NCBI RefSeq assembly: GCF_035325925.1
Contig: NZ_DAOKZA010000012.1
Coordinates: 1-64,000 of the forward strand
Length of the DNA stretch: 64,000 bases
Reading direction: 5' to 3'
Source of the DNA: Calidifontimicrobium sp035325925
GTDB taxonomy: Bacteria > Pseudomonadota > Gammaproteobacteria > Burkholderiales > Burkholderiaceae_C
The notes beneath the pieces are model-generated. The model searched no databases, was not told the origin of the DNA, and was given only the letters and a program-made list of their open reading frames with translations. Both the position numbers and the translations under genes were made by a program. Below, in pieces: positions 42,927 to 52,044 of this stretch; position 1 is the first letter of the stretch; each line of letters starts with the position of its first letter.

Positions 42927-43490
42927 ATGAGCTCCCCCGCCGAGATCCGCAAGACGGCCGAGCAGAAGATGGCCAAGTCGGTCGACGCGCTGCGCGCCGA
43001 ATTGCAGAAGATCCGCACCGGACGCGCCCACCCCGGGCTGCTCGACCAGGTGCACGTCGAGTACTACGGATCGATGGTGCCGATCAGCCAGGTGGCCAAT
43101 GTCAGCCTGCTCGACGCGCGCACGATCAGCGTGCAGCCGTGGGAGAAAGGCATGGGCGCGAAGGTCGAGAAGGCGATCCGCGAGAGCGACCTGGGCCTGA
43201 ACCCCTCGGCACAGGGCGACCTGCTGCGTGTGCCGATGCCGCCGCTGACCGAGGAGCGACGCCGGGAGCTGACCAAGGTCGCTCGCCACGCCGGCGAGGA
43301 AGCCAAGGTGGCGGTGCGCAACCTGCGCCGCGATGCCAACGAGCACGCCAAGCGCCTGCTCAAGGACAAGGCCATCGGCGAGGACGACGAGCGACGCCTG
43401 CTCGACGAGATGCAGCGCCTGACCGACCGCATGGTCGTCGAGATCGACAGGCTCGTCGCCGCCAAGGAAGGCGAGATCATGGCGGTGTGA
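42927..43490 (+). CDS. frr: Ribosome recycling factor
   Basis: A 187-residue tRNA-mimicking protein that, with EF-G, splits the post-termination ribosome. Key stretches are KSVDALRAELQKIRTGRAHP, VEYYGSMVPISQVANVS, LNPSAQGDLLRVPMPPLTEE and the long charged helices near the C-terminus (EIDRLVAAKEGEIMAV). Length is typical (185-187). AACGGAGAGTG provides a strong ribosome binding site. Confidence 0.99.
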   Translation: MSSPAEIRKTAEQKMAKSVDALRAELQKIRTGRAHPGLLDQVHVEYYGSMVPISQVANVSLLDARTISVQPWEKGMGAKVEKAIRESDLGLNPSAQGDLLRVPMPPLTEERRRELTKVARHAGEEAKVAVRNLRRDANEHAKRLLKDKAIGEDDERRLLDEMQRLTDRMVVEIDRLVAAKEGEIMAV

Positions 43491-43527
43491 TCCACGCCGC
43501 ACCGCCCGCCTTCCGACCCGGCATCGC

Positions 43528-44259
43528 GTGAACCCGCAGCACCGAAGACTCCCGCGCCACGTCGCCATCGTGATGGACGGCAACGGGCGCTATGCCAAGG
43601 CGCGCGGCATGCCGCGCGCCTTCGGCCACAAGGCCGGCGTCGACGCACTGATGCGCGTGGTGCGCGTGGCCGCCGACCGCGGCATCGAGTACCTGACCGT
43701 GTTCGCGTTCTCGTCGGAGAACTGGAACCGTCCCGGCGACGAGGTGTCGAGCCTGATGCGGTTGGTGCTGGTCGCGGTGCAGCGCCACGTGCCGCGGCTC
43801 GAGCGCGAGGGCGTGCGCGTGCGCGTCGTCGGCGACCGCGCCGGCATCGCCGACGACGTGCGCCGCGCGTGCGAGAGCGCCGAGGCACAGACCGCGCACA
43901 ACCAGCGCATCACGCTGTCGGTCGCGTTCAACTACGGCGGGCGCTGGGATGTCGCGCAGGCGTGCCGGCGCATCGTCGCGTCCGGGGTGAGCGCGGCGCA
44001 GGTCGACGAGGCGCTGATCTCCCGCCACCTGGCGATGGGCTTCGCGCCCGATCCCGACCTGTTCATCCGCACCGGCGGCGAGGTGCGCATCAGCAACTTC
44101 CTGCTGTGGCAGGCGGCGTACTCGGAGTTGTACTTCAGCGACCGCCTGTGGCCCGAGTTCGGCGAGGCCGACTTCGACGCGGCGCTGCTCGAATACGCGC
44201 GCCGCGAGCGCCGCTTCGGCGCGCTGACCACGGAGGCGGTCGCCGCGGCCGGCGCCTGA
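43528..44259 (+). CDS. uppS: Undecaprenyl diphosphate synthase
   Basis: A 243-residue cis-prenyltransferase that extends farnesyl diphosphate to the C55 carrier for peptidoglycan and O-antigen. The active-site motif is HVAIVMDGNGRYAKARGMPR, with the catalytic Asp in MDGNG; Tyr stands where many homologues have Trp. FAFSSENWNRP and LLWQAAYSELYF are further signatures, and DLFIRTGGEVRISNF binds the pyrophosphate. It starts with GTG. The stop shares one base with the cdsA ATG. Confidence 0.97.
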   Translation: MNPQHRRLPRHVAIVMDGNGRYAKARGMPRAFGHKAGVDALMRVVRVAADRGIEYLTVFAFSSENWNRPGDEVSSLMRLVLVAVQRHVPRLEREGVRVRVVGDRAGIADDVRRACESAEAQTAHNQRITLSVAFNYGGRWDVAQACRRIVASGVSAAQVDEALISRHLAMGFAPDPDLFIRTGGEVRISNFLLWQAAYSELYFSDRLWPEFGEADFDAALLEYARRERRFGALTTEAVAAAGA

Positions 44260-45101
44260 TGCTCAGGCAGCGCGTCGTCACCGCCGTGCTGCTGCTCGCG
44301 TTGCTGATCCCGGCCCTGGTGGCCGAGCAGGCGCTGCCGTTCGCGCTGCTCACGTTGGCACTGATCGCCGCGGCGGCCTGGGAGTGGGCGCGACTCAACG
44401 GCGTCGCCTCGTGGGGCGCGTGGCTCAGCGGCGCCGCCGTGGCGTCGGCGTGCGTCGTTGCGCTGATCACCGGCTGGACTGCCCGCACCCCGGCGCTGCT
44501 GTGGTGGATCGCGTCGCTGGTGTGGTGCGTCGGCGGCGCCGTGGCGCTGCGCGCCGGCCCGTCGGGTTGGCCCCACCTGCCGCGCTCGTTGCGCTGGGGC
44601 ATCGGCGTGGCCGGCCTGTGGGTGGCGTGGCTGGCCATCGGGCAGGCGCGCGGGATCGGCCTGAACTTCGTGCTGTCGGTGTTCTGCCTCGTGTGGGTCG
44701 CCGACATCGCCGCCTACTTCGGCGGGCGGCGCTTCGGCCGGCGCAAGCTGGCGCCGTCGATCAGCCCCGGCAAGAGCTGGGAGGGTGTCTACAGTGGTGT
44801 GGCCGGCGTGCTGGTGCTGGCGCTGGCGTGGCTGTGGGCCGATCGGCGCTGGGCGCTGACGCCCAGCCTGTACAGCGAACTGTTCGCCGCCGGCGGTGCG
44901 CTTGCGCTGCTGCTGGGTTGCGGCGTGCTGGCGGCGATGAGCGTGGTCGGCGACCTCGTCGAGTCGCTGGTCAAGCGTGCCGCCGGCGCGAAGGACAGCA
45001 GCGCGCTGCTGCCTGGTCATGGCGGCGTGCTCGACCGCGTCGACGCGCTTCTGCCGGTGTTCCCCATCGCGCTGGCGCTGCTCGCTCTGACCCGTCTGTG
45101 A
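44259..45101 (+). CDS. cdsA: Phosphatidate cytidylyltransferase
   Basis: A 280-residue integral membrane enzyme making CDP-diacylglycerol from phosphatidate and CTP, the entry to phospholipid synthesis. It has about seven to eight hydrophobic helices. The family signature lies at the C-terminus: SVVGDLVESLVKRAAGAKDS and LPGHGGVLDRVDALL. DIAAYFGGRRFGRRKLAPSI and SPGKSWEG are also conserved. It starts within the uppS stop (TGATG), so translation is coupled. Confidence 0.96.
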   Translation: MLRQRVVTAVLLLALLIPALVAEQALPFALLTLALIAAAAWEWARLNGVASWGAWLSGAAVASACVVALITGWTARTPALLWWIASLVWCVGGAVALRAGPSGWPHLPRSLRWGIGVAGLWVAWLAIGQARGIGLNFVLSVFCLVWVADIAAYFGGRRFGRRKLAPSISPGKSWEGVYSGVAGVLVLALAWLWADRRWALTPSLYSELFAAGGALALLLGCGVLAAMSVVGDLVESLVKRAAGAKDSSALLPGHGGVLDRVDALLPVFPIALALLALTRL

Positions 45102-45159
45102 ACCGGGTCGGTCGCCGCCCGACCGCACCGCGGGGCCGCGGTGCCCGATACTGCAAACG

Positions 45160-46347
45160 ATGTCGAGTCAACGTCTGTGCATCCTGGGGTCGACCGGCTC
45201 GATCGGCGTGAACACGCTCGACGTGGCCGCGCGCCACCCCGGGCGCTTCGAGGTCTTCGCGCTGAGCGCGCACGCGCGCGTCGACGCGCTCGCCGATCAG
45301 TGCCTGCGCCACCGCCCGCGCCACGCGGTGGTCGCCGACGACGCCGGCGCGAGGCGGCTGCGCGCGATGCTGCGTGAGCGGCGTGTCGACACTGAGGTGC
45401 ACTGCGGCGCGCGCGCTCTCGTCGAGCTGGCGGCGCACGCCGAGGTCGACGTCGTGATGGCGGCCATCGTCGGCGCGGCCGGCCTAGCGCCGTGCCTGTC
45501 CGCCGCACGCGCCGGCAAGCGGCTGCTGCTGGCCAACAAGGAGGCGCTGGTGGTCGGCGGCGCGCTGTTCGTCGACGCGGTGCACGCCGGCGGCGCGACG
45601 CTGCTGCCGATCGACAGCGAGCACTCGGCGATCTTTCAGTGCCTGCCCGAGGACCGCGCACGCTGGCCGCAGTTCATCGACCACATCGTGCTCACCGCGT
45701 CGGGCGGGCCGTTCCGCGGTCGCGACCCGGCCAGCCTGCACGGCGTGACCCCCGAGGAGGCCTGCGCGCACCCGAACTGGGTCATGGGGCGCAAGATCTC
45801 GGTCGACTCGGCGACGATGATGAACAAGGCACTCGAGGTCATCGAGGCGCGCTGGCTGTTCGACTTGGCGCCCGAGCAGGTACAGGTGCTGATCCACCCG
45901 CAGAGCATCGTGCACTCGATGGTCGTCACCCGCGACCGCTCGGTGCTCGCGCAGATGGGCACGCCCGACATGCGCGTGCCGATCGCCGTCGGTCTGGCGC
46001 ACCCGCAGCGCATCGAGTGCGGCGCCGAGCCGCTCGACCTGACGCGGCTGGCGGCGCTGACGTTCGAGGCGCCGGACCCGCACCGCTTTCCGTCGCTGTT
46101 TCTCGCCTGGGACGCGCTGCGCGGCCCGGAAGGCAGCGCCGCGGTGCTCAACGCGGCCAACGAAGAGGCGGTGGCGGCGTTCCTCGCGGGCATGATCGAC
46201 TTCACCGCGATCCACGGCATCAACGCCGAGGTGTTCGAGCGCGTGAGCCCCGACCTGCCGCGCGAGCCCGGCCTCGACGACGTGCTGGCGCTCGACGAAC
46301 GCGCGCGCCGCGTGGCACGCGAATGCGTCAGGGAGCGCGCCCGGTGA
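45160..46347 (+). CDS. dxr: 1-deoxy-D-xylulose 5-phosphate reductoisomerase
   Basis: A 395-residue NADPH enzyme committing to the MEP isoprenoid pathway. The NADPH site is LCILGSTGSIGVNTLDV, followed by LLLANKEALVVGG, DSEHSAIFQCL (metal/substrate site) and ASGGPFRG. MGRKISVDSATMMNKALEVI is a further signature. Length is typical. There is no Shine-Dalgarno, but GATACT ends seven bases before the ATG. It overlaps rseP by GTGA. Confidence 0.97.
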   Translation: MSSQRLCILGSTGSIGVNTLDVAARHPGRFEVFALSAHARVDALADQCLRHRPRHAVVADDAGARRLRAMLRERRVDTEVHCGARALVELAAHAEVDVVMAAIVGAAGLAPCLSAARAGKRLLLANKEALVVGGALFVDAVHAGGATLLPIDSEHSAIFQCLPEDRARWPQFIDHIVLTASGGPFRGRDPASLHGVTPEEACAHPNWVMGRKISVDSATMMNKALEVIEARWLFDLAPEQVQVLIHPQSIVHSMVVTRDRSVLAQMGTPDMRVPIAVGLAHPQRIECGAEPLDLTRLAALTFEAPDPHRFPSLFLAWDALRGPEGSAAVLNAANEEAVAAFLAGMIDFTAIHGINAEVFERVSPDLPREPGLDDVLALDERARRVARECVRERAR

Positions 46348-47711
46348 CCACGGTCCTCGCCTTCCTCGTGACGCTGGGCATCCTGATCGTCGTGCACGAG
46401 TGGGGGCACTATCGCGTGGCACGCGCCTGCGGGGTAAAAGTGCTGCGCTTCTCGGTGGGCTTCGGCCGCGCGATCTGGCGTCGCCAGCGCAGCCCCGACG
46501 ACACCGAATTCGTGATTGGCGCGCTACCGCTGGGCGGCTACGTGCGCATGCTCGACGAGCGCGAGGGGCCGGTGGCGCCGCACGAGCGCGACCAGGCGTT
46601 CAATCGAAAGTCGCTCGGCCAGCGCGCCGCGATCGTCGCCGCCGGGCCGGCGGCCAACCTGCTCCTGGCCGTGCTGCTGTACGCCGGCGCGCACTGGATC
46701 GGCGTCGAGGAACCGCGCGCCGTGCTGGCCACGCCGGCGGCGCACAGCGTCGCCGAGCGCGCGGGGCTGCGCGCCGGCGACTGGATCCGCGAGTGGTCGG
46801 TCGACGGCGAGGAGTGGCAGCCGGTGCGTTCGCTCACCGACCTCCGCTGGCAGGTGACGCAGGCGGCGCTGCGCGGCGACGACGTGCAACTGCGCGTCGG
46901 CGACCGCGACGGGCGCGGCGCTCGCGTCGCGCGCCTCGAACTGGCGGCGCTGGGCGTGCGCGACGTCGACCCGACGCTGATGCGGCGCATCGGGCTCGCG
47001 TCGGCGTTCAGCGAGGCGGTGATGGGCGAGGTGCGCGCCGGCGGGCCGGCCGACCGCGCCGGGCTGCGCGCGGGCGACCGCGTGCTGCGCGTCGACGGCG
47101 CAGCGATCGCCGACGCGGCGGCGCTGCGCGAACGCGTGCTCGGCGCGCTGCGCGACGGCGAGGCCCGCGCGATGCAGTGGGAGGTCGAGCGCGACGCGAG
47201 CGTGCTGACGCTGGAAGTCAAGCCGCGCGTGGCCACCGAGGTGGACCCGCCGTCGGCACGCATCGACGCGTTCATCGGTCCGCCGCCCGAGATGGTGCAG
47301 GTCCGCTACGGTCCGCTCGAGGGGCTGGCGCATGGCGCGACGCGCACCTGGGAGGTGTCGACGCTGACCCTGAAGATGCTGGGGCGCATGCTGATCGGCG
47401 AGGCGTCGCTGAAAAACCTGTCGGGGCCGCTGACGATCGCCGACTACGCGGGCCAGTCGGTGCACCAGGGGCTGGCGTACTACCTGGGCTTCCTGGCGCT
47501 GGTCAGCGTCAGCCTGGGCGTGCTCAACCTGCTGCCGCTGCCGATGCTCGACGGCGGGCACCTCATGTATTATTTGTGGGAGGGCGTGACCGGACGTCCG
47601 GTCTCTGAGGCCTGGCTCCAGTGGCTGCAGCGCGCCGGCGCGCTGGTCCTGCTGCTGTTGATGTCGCTCGCGTTATCCAACGACGTGGCCCGCCTGCTCG
47701 GCCTGCACTGA
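46344..47711 (+). CDS. rseP: Inner-membrane site-2 zinc protease RseP
   Basis: A 455-residue intramembrane metalloprotease that cleaves RseA after DegS and so frees sigma-E. The zinc motif HEWGH gives His18, Glu19 and His22 in the first membrane helix; the third ligand is in LPLPMLDGGHLMYYL near the C-terminus. Two PDZ domains lie between (one around ERAGLRAGDWI, the other around DRAGLRAGDRVLRVDGAAI). It starts with GTG overlapping the dxr stop. bamA follows within 15 bases. Confidence 0.96.
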   Translation: MTTVLAFLVTLGILIVVHEWGHYRVARACGVKVLRFSVGFGRAIWRRQRSPDDTEFVIGALPLGGYVRMLDEREGPVAPHERDQAFNRKSLGQRAAIVAAGPAANLLLAVLLYAGAHWIGVEEPRAVLATPAAHSVAERAGLRAGDWIREWSVDGEEWQPVRSLTDLRWQVTQAALRGDDVQLRVGDRDGRGARVARLELAALGVRDVDPTLMRRIGLASAFSEAVMGEVRAGGPADRAGLRAGDRVLRVDGAAIADAAALRERVLGALRDGEARAMQWEVERDASVLTLEVKPRVATEVDPPSARIDAFIGPPPEMVQVRYGPLEGLAHGATRTWEVSTLTLKMLGRMLIGEASLKNLSGPLTIADYAGQSVHQGLAYYLGFLALVSVSLGVLNLLPLPMLDGGHLMYYLWEGVTGRPVSEAWLQWLQRAGALVLLLLMSLALSNDVARLLGLH

Positions 47712-47725
47712 CTCCTTCCTGCCCG

Positions 47726-50029
47726 ATGCCATTTCCCTGCTCAATGGGCCTCGCGCGCCCTGTGGCCGCCTGTGTCGCGTCGGTGGCCGTGGTGGCCGCG
47801 GCGCCGGCCTGGGCCGTCGAGCCCTTCGTGCTCAAGGACATCCGCATCGAGGGCCTGCAGCGCACCGACCCGGGCACGGTGTTCGCATCGCTGCCGTTTC
47901 GCGTCGGCGACACCTACGACGACGCGAAGGGCGCGACGGCGCTGCGCGCGCTGTTCGCCACCGGGCTGTTCAACGACGTACGCCTCGAGATCGACGGCGA
48001 CGTCGTCATCGTCGTCGTCGAGGAACGCCCGGTCATCGCCGCGGTCAGCTTCGTCGGCATGAAGGAGTTCGAGAGCGACACCATCTCGAAGGCGCTGCGC
48101 GACGCCGGCATCGGCGAGGGCCTGCCGTTCGACAAGGCGCTGGTCGACCGCGCCGAGCAGGAGATCAAGCGCCAGTACCTGTCGCGCAGCCTGTACGGCG
48201 CCGAGGTGGTGACCACGGTGACGCCGCTCGAGCGCAACCGCGTCAACGTCACCTTCACGGTGGTCGAGGGCGACGCGGCGCGCATCGGCGAGATCCGCAT
48301 CGTCGGCAACGCCGTGTTCTCCGAGCGCACGCTGCTCGGCCTGTTCGAGCAGACGACCAGCGGCTGGCTCACCTGGTACACGAAGAGCGATCGCTACTCG
48401 CGCGCCAAGCTCAACGCCGACCTCGAGACGCTGCGCGCGTACTACACGAACCGGGGCTACCTCGACTTCGCCGTCGAGTCGGCGCAGGTCACGATCTCGC
48501 CGGACAAGCAGCACATCGCGATCACGATCTCGGTGCGCGAGGGCCAGCGGTTCGTCGTCACCGGCGTTCGCCTCGAAGGCGAGTACCTCGGCCGGCTCGA
48601 CGAGTTCAAGTCGCTCGTGCGCGTCGAGCCGGGTGCGCCGTACCGCGCGCAGGACGTGGCCGACACCGTGCGGCTGTTCGGGGAGCGCTTCGGGCTGTAC
48701 GGCTACGCGTTCGCCCGCGTCGAGCCGAACCCGGTGATCGACCGCGAACGCGGACAGGTCGAGGTGGTGTTCGTCGCGCTGCCGCAGCGGCGCGTGTACG
48801 TGCGCCGCATCAACGTCGCCGGCAACCTGCGCACGCGCGACGAGGTGATCCGCCGCGAGTTCCGCCAGTTCGAGTCGGCCTGGTACGACGGTGCGCGCAT
48901 CAAGCTGTCGCGCGACCGCGTCGACCGGCTGGGCTTCTTCACCGAGGTCAGCGTCGACACGGAAGAGGTGCCCGGTGCCCCCGACCAGGTCGACCTGACG
49001 CTCAAGGTCACCGAGAAGCCCACCGGCAACCTGCTGCTCGGCGCCGGCTACTCGAGCGCCGAGAAGCTGTCGCTGACTGCGTCGGTGCGGCAGGAGAACA
49101 TTTTCGGCACCGGCAACTACCTCGGCGTCGAGCTGAACACGAGCAAGTACAACCGCAGCTTCGTGCTCTCCAGCGTCGACCCGTACTTCACGGTCGACGG
49201 CGTCTCGCGCTACCTGGACCTGTACTACCGCACGACGCGCCCGATCAACAGCCAGGGCGACACCTACAGCCTGGTCACGCCGGGCGTCGTGGTGCGCTTC
49301 GGCGTGCCGTTCTCCGACTTCGACACGGTGTTCTTCGGCCTCGGCGTCGAGAGCACGCGCATCAAGGGCAGCACCGGCCTGCCGAACAACTGGTACCTGT
49401 ACCGCGAGGAGTACGGCGACACCGCCACGGCGTTCCCGCTGACGCTGGGCTGGGCGCGCGACGGGCGCGACAGCGCGCTGGTGCCCACGCGGGGACGCTA
49501 CTCGCGCGTCAACCTCGAGTGGGGCGTCGGCGGCAATGCGCAGTACGCGCGCGCCAACCTGCAACTGCAGCAGTACATCCCGCTCGGCGGCGCCTACACG
49601 CTGGGCCTGAACGGCGAGATCGGCTACGGCCGCTCGCTCAACGACCGCACCTACCCGTTCTTCAAGAACTACTTCGGCGGTGGCCTCGGGTCGGTGCGCG
49701 CGTTCGACCAGGCCTCGCTCGGCCCGGTCGACGTCACGGGTACCTACATCGGCGGCCCGAAGCGCGTCAACCTCAACGCCGAGCTGTACGTGCCGGTGCC
49801 CGGATCAGGCACCGACAAGACGCTGCGGCTGTTCGCCTTCACCGATGTCGGCAACGTGTGGGGCGAGGACGAGAAGGTCAGCGCCGGCTCGCTGCGCGCC
49901 TCGGCGGGCATCGGCCTGAGCTGGCTGTCGCCGATCGGGCCGCTCAAGCTGAGCTACGGCACGCCGATCCGCAAGGAGCCGAACGATAGAATCCAGAAGT
50001 TTCAATTCCAGGTCGGGACCGCGTTTTGA
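47726..50029 (+). CDS. bamA: Outer membrane protein assembly factor BamA
   Basis: A 767-residue Omp85-family protein, the catalytic core of the BAM complex. A signal peptide ends near residue 32 (AAAPAWA-VEPFVLK). Five POTRA domains occupy roughly 33-430, starting with FVLKDIRIEGLQRTDPGTVF and including FVVTGVRLEGEYLGRL. A 16-stranded barrel follows and ends in the outer-membrane signal QKFQFQVGTAF with a terminal Phe. GLGLSWLSPIGPLKLSYGTP-like residues (here GIGLSWLSPIGPLKLSYG) are typical. ATG 47744 is an alternative start. skp begins within its stop codon. Confidence 0.98.
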   Translation: MPFPCSMGLARPVAACVASVAVVAAAPAWAVEPFVLKDIRIEGLQRTDPGTVFASLPFRVGDTYDDAKGATALRALFATGLFNDVRLEIDGDVVIVVVEERPVIAAVSFVGMKEFESDTISKALRDAGIGEGLPFDKALVDRAEQEIKRQYLSRSLYGAEVVTTVTPLERNRVNVTFTVVEGDAARIGEIRIVGNAVFSERTLLGLFEQTTSGWLTWYTKSDRYSRAKLNADLETLRAYYTNRGYLDFAVESAQVTISPDKQHIAITISVREGQRFVVTGVRLEGEYLGRLDEFKSLVRVEPGAPYRAQDVADTVRLFGERFGLYGYAFARVEPNPVIDRERGQVEVVFVALPQRRVYVRRINVAGNLRTRDEVIRREFRQFESAWYDGARIKLSRDRVDRLGFFTEVSVDTEEVPGAPDQVDLTLKVTEKPTGNLLLGAGYSSAEKLSLTASVRQENIFGTGNYLGVELNTSKYNRSFVLSSVDPYFTVDGVSRYLDLYYRTTRPINSQGDTYSLVTPGVVVRFGVPFSDFDTVFFGLGVESTRIKGSTGLPNNWYLYREEYGDTATAFPLTLGWARDGRDSALVPTRGRYSRVNLEWGVGGNAQYARANLQLQQYIPLGGAYTLGLNGEIGYGRSLNDRTYPFFKNYFGGGLGSVRAFDQASLGPVDVTGTYIGGPKRVNLNAELYVPVPGSGTDKTLRLFAFTDVGNVWGEDEKVSAGSLRASAGIGLSWLSPIGPLKLSYGTPIRKEPNDRIQKFQFQVGTAF

Positions 50030-50538
50030 TGAACTCGAGGAAGTGGAAACCGGCTGTCGTCGCCGTCGCGCTGGCGCTGCTCGGCGGCCTCGCGCAGGCG
50101 CAGGAGCTGAAGATCGGCTACGTCGACCTGCAGCGCGTGCTGCGTGACGCGCAACCGGCGAAGGCGGCCCAGGCCAAGCTCGAGTCCGAGTTCGGCAAGC
50201 GCGAGAAGGAACTGGCCGACCTGGCCGCCCGCCTGAAGGCCGCCTCGGAGCGGCTCGACCGCGACGCGCCGACGCTGGCCGAGAGCGAGCGCAGCCGACG
50301 CCAGCGCGAACTCGTCGAGCAAGACCGCGAGTTCCAGCGCAAGCGCCGCGAGTTCCAGGAGGATCTGACCCAGCGCAAGAACGAGGAACTGGCGCAGGTG
50401 CTCGACCGCGCCAACCGCGCCGTCAAGCAGATCTTCGACCAGGAGAAGTACGACCTGATCCTCCAGGAGGTCGTGTTCGCCAGCCCGCGCGTGGACATCA
50501 CCAAGCGCGTGATCGACGCGCTGAACAACGGCAAGTGA
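50029..50538 (+). CDS. skp: Periplasmic chaperone Skp (OmpH)
   Basis: A 169-residue chaperone that carries unfolded outer-membrane proteins to BAM. The signal peptide ends at LGGLAQAQ near residue 24, then ELKIGYVDLQRVLRDAQPAK begins the mature trimer-forming part. A long charged coiled coil (about residues 40-120) forms the tentacles. Length is near E. coli Skp (161). The ATG overlaps the bamA stop (TGATG), and the stop overlaps the lpxD GTG. Confidence 0.95.
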   Translation: MNSRKWKPAVVAVALALLGGLAQAQELKIGYVDLQRVLRDAQPAKAAQAKLESEFGKREKELADLAARLKAASERLDRDAPTLAESERSRRQRELVEQDREFQRKRREFQEDLTQRKNEELAQVLDRANRAVKQIFDQEKYDLILQEVVFASPRVDITKRVIDALNNGK

Positions 50539-51572
50539 ACCCGGCCTCGCTCGGCGAGATCGTCGCCGCGCTCGGCGGCGAGCTGGCCGGCGACGCGAAC
50601 CGGCGCGTCGAGCGCATCGCCCCGCTGGCCAGCGCCGACGGTGCGTCGATCGGCTTCCTCGCGAATCCGCGCTACCGCGCGCAACTGGCCGAGACACGCG
50701 CGGCTTGCGTGATCGTCACGCCGGCGCTGCGCGACCTGGCCTCACCCGGCGTGGCCACCATCGCCACGGCCGACCCCTATCTGTACTTCGCGCGCCTCAC
50801 GCAGTGGTGGGCCGCGCGCACGCGTCCGGTGCCGGCGCCCGGGGTACACCCCAGCGCGGTGCTCGCCCCCGGCTGCCGCGTGCACCCGGGCGCGTCGGTC
50901 GGTGCGCTGGTCTGCGTCGGCGAGGACGCCGAAGTCGGCGACGGCGCGGTGATCGGCGCGCAGTGCCACGTCGGCCGTGGCGCTGTGATCGGCGCGCACA
51001 CGCGGCTCGCGCCGCGCGTGGTGATCGGCGACTTTTGCCGGCTCGGCGCGCGATGCGTCGTGCAAAGCGGCGCGGTGATCGGCGGCGACGGCTTCGGCTT
51101 CGCGCCCGACGGCGGGCGCTGGGTGAAGATCGAGCAACTCGGCGCGGTGCGCATCGGCGACGACGTCGAGATCGGCGCCAACACCTGCATCGACCGCGGA
51201 GCGCTCGACGACACGGTGATCGAAGACGGCGTCAAGCTCGACAACCTGATCCAGATCGCGCACAACGTGCACGTCGGCGCGCACACCGCGATGGCCGGCT
51301 GCGTCGGCGTCGCCGGCAGCGCCAGGATCGGCGCGCACTGCACCATCGGCGGCGCGGCGATGATCGCCGGCCATCTCGAGATCGCCGACCACGTGCACGT
51401 CTCGGCGGGCAGTTTCGTCAGCCGTTCGATCCTGCGGCCGGGCCAGTACACCGGCGTGTTCCCGCTCGACGACAATGCCTCGTGGGAGAAGAACGCGGCG
51501 ACGCTGCGCCAGTTGTACCGCCTGCGCGAGCGCGTGCGCGCACTCGAGAAGAACCCACCCAACCCCGGCTAG
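50535..51572 (+). CDS. lpxD: UDP-3-O-(3-hydroxyacyl)glucosamine N-acyltransferase
   Basis: A 345-residue trimeric left-handed beta-helix enzyme, third step of lipid A synthesis. An N-terminal uridine-binding domain (ASLGEIVAALGGELAGDANR) precedes hexapeptide repeats such as IGAQCHVGRGAVIGAHTRL and VIGGDGFGFAPDGGRW. LIQIAHNVHVGAHTAMAGCV contains the catalytic His. It starts with GTG overlapping the skp stop. Length is typical. Confidence 0.97.
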   Translation: MNPASLGEIVAALGGELAGDANRRVERIAPLASADGASIGFLANPRYRAQLAETRAACVIVTPALRDLASPGVATIATADPYLYFARLTQWWAARTRPVPAPGVHPSAVLAPGCRVHPGASVGALVCVGEDAEVGDGAVIGAQCHVGRGAVIGAHTRLAPRVVIGDFCRLGARCVVQSGAVIGGDGFGFAPDGGRWVKIEQLGAVRIGDDVEIGANTCIDRGALDDTVIEDGVKLDNLIQIAHNVHVGAHTAMAGCVGVAGSARIGAHCTIGGAAMIAGHLEIADHVHVSAGSFVSRSILRPGQYTGVFPLDDNASWEKNAATLRQLYRLRERVRALEKNPPNPG

Positions 51573-51599
51573 GAGCGTGCGGCGCGCGCCGCCCCGACG

Positions 51600-52037
51600 A
51601 TGGACATCCACCAGATCCTGAAGAAGCTGCCGCACCGCTACCCGTTCATCATGGTCGACCGCGTGCTCGAGGTCGACCCCGGAAGGCGGCTGCTGGCGCT
51701 GAAGAACGTGACCATCAACGAGCCGTACTTCGTCGGCCACTTCCCGTCGCGGCCGGTGATGCCCGGCGTGCTGATGCTCGAGGCGCTCGCCCAGGCGAGC
51801 GCGCTGCTTTCGTTCGACACGCTCGGCGTCGACCTCGACGAGAAGACGCTGTTCTACTTCGCCGGTATCGACGCGGCGCGCTTCAAGCGTGTCGTCGGGC
51901 CGGGCGACCAGCTGCTGCTCGACGTCTCGCTGCAGCGCCAACGCCAGGGCATCTTCAAGTACGGCGCGCAGGCGCGTGTGGGCGACGAGGTCGCCGTCGA
52001 GGCCGAGCTGATGTGCACGATGCGCCGCACGGCGTGA
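51600..52037 (+). CDS. fabZ: 3-hydroxyacyl-ACP dehydratase FabZ
   Basis: A 145-residue hot-dog-fold dehydratase of fatty acid synthesis. LPHRYPFIMVDRVLE is the start signature. The active site is His47 in FVGHFPSRPVMPGVLMLEAL and Glu61 from the helix. Its place between lpxD and lpxA is conserved: FabZ competes with LpxA/LpxD for 3-hydroxyacyl-ACP, so co-expression balances lipids. lpxA starts seven bases after the stop. Confidence 0.98.
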   Translation: MDIHQILKKLPHRYPFIMVDRVLEVDPGRRLLALKNVTINEPYFVGHFPSRPVMPGVLMLEALAQASALLSFDTLGVDLDEKTLFYFAGIDAARFKRVVGPGDQLLLDVSLQRQRQGIFKYGAQARVGDEVAVEAELMCTMRRTA

Positions 52038-52044
52038 GACGGCG

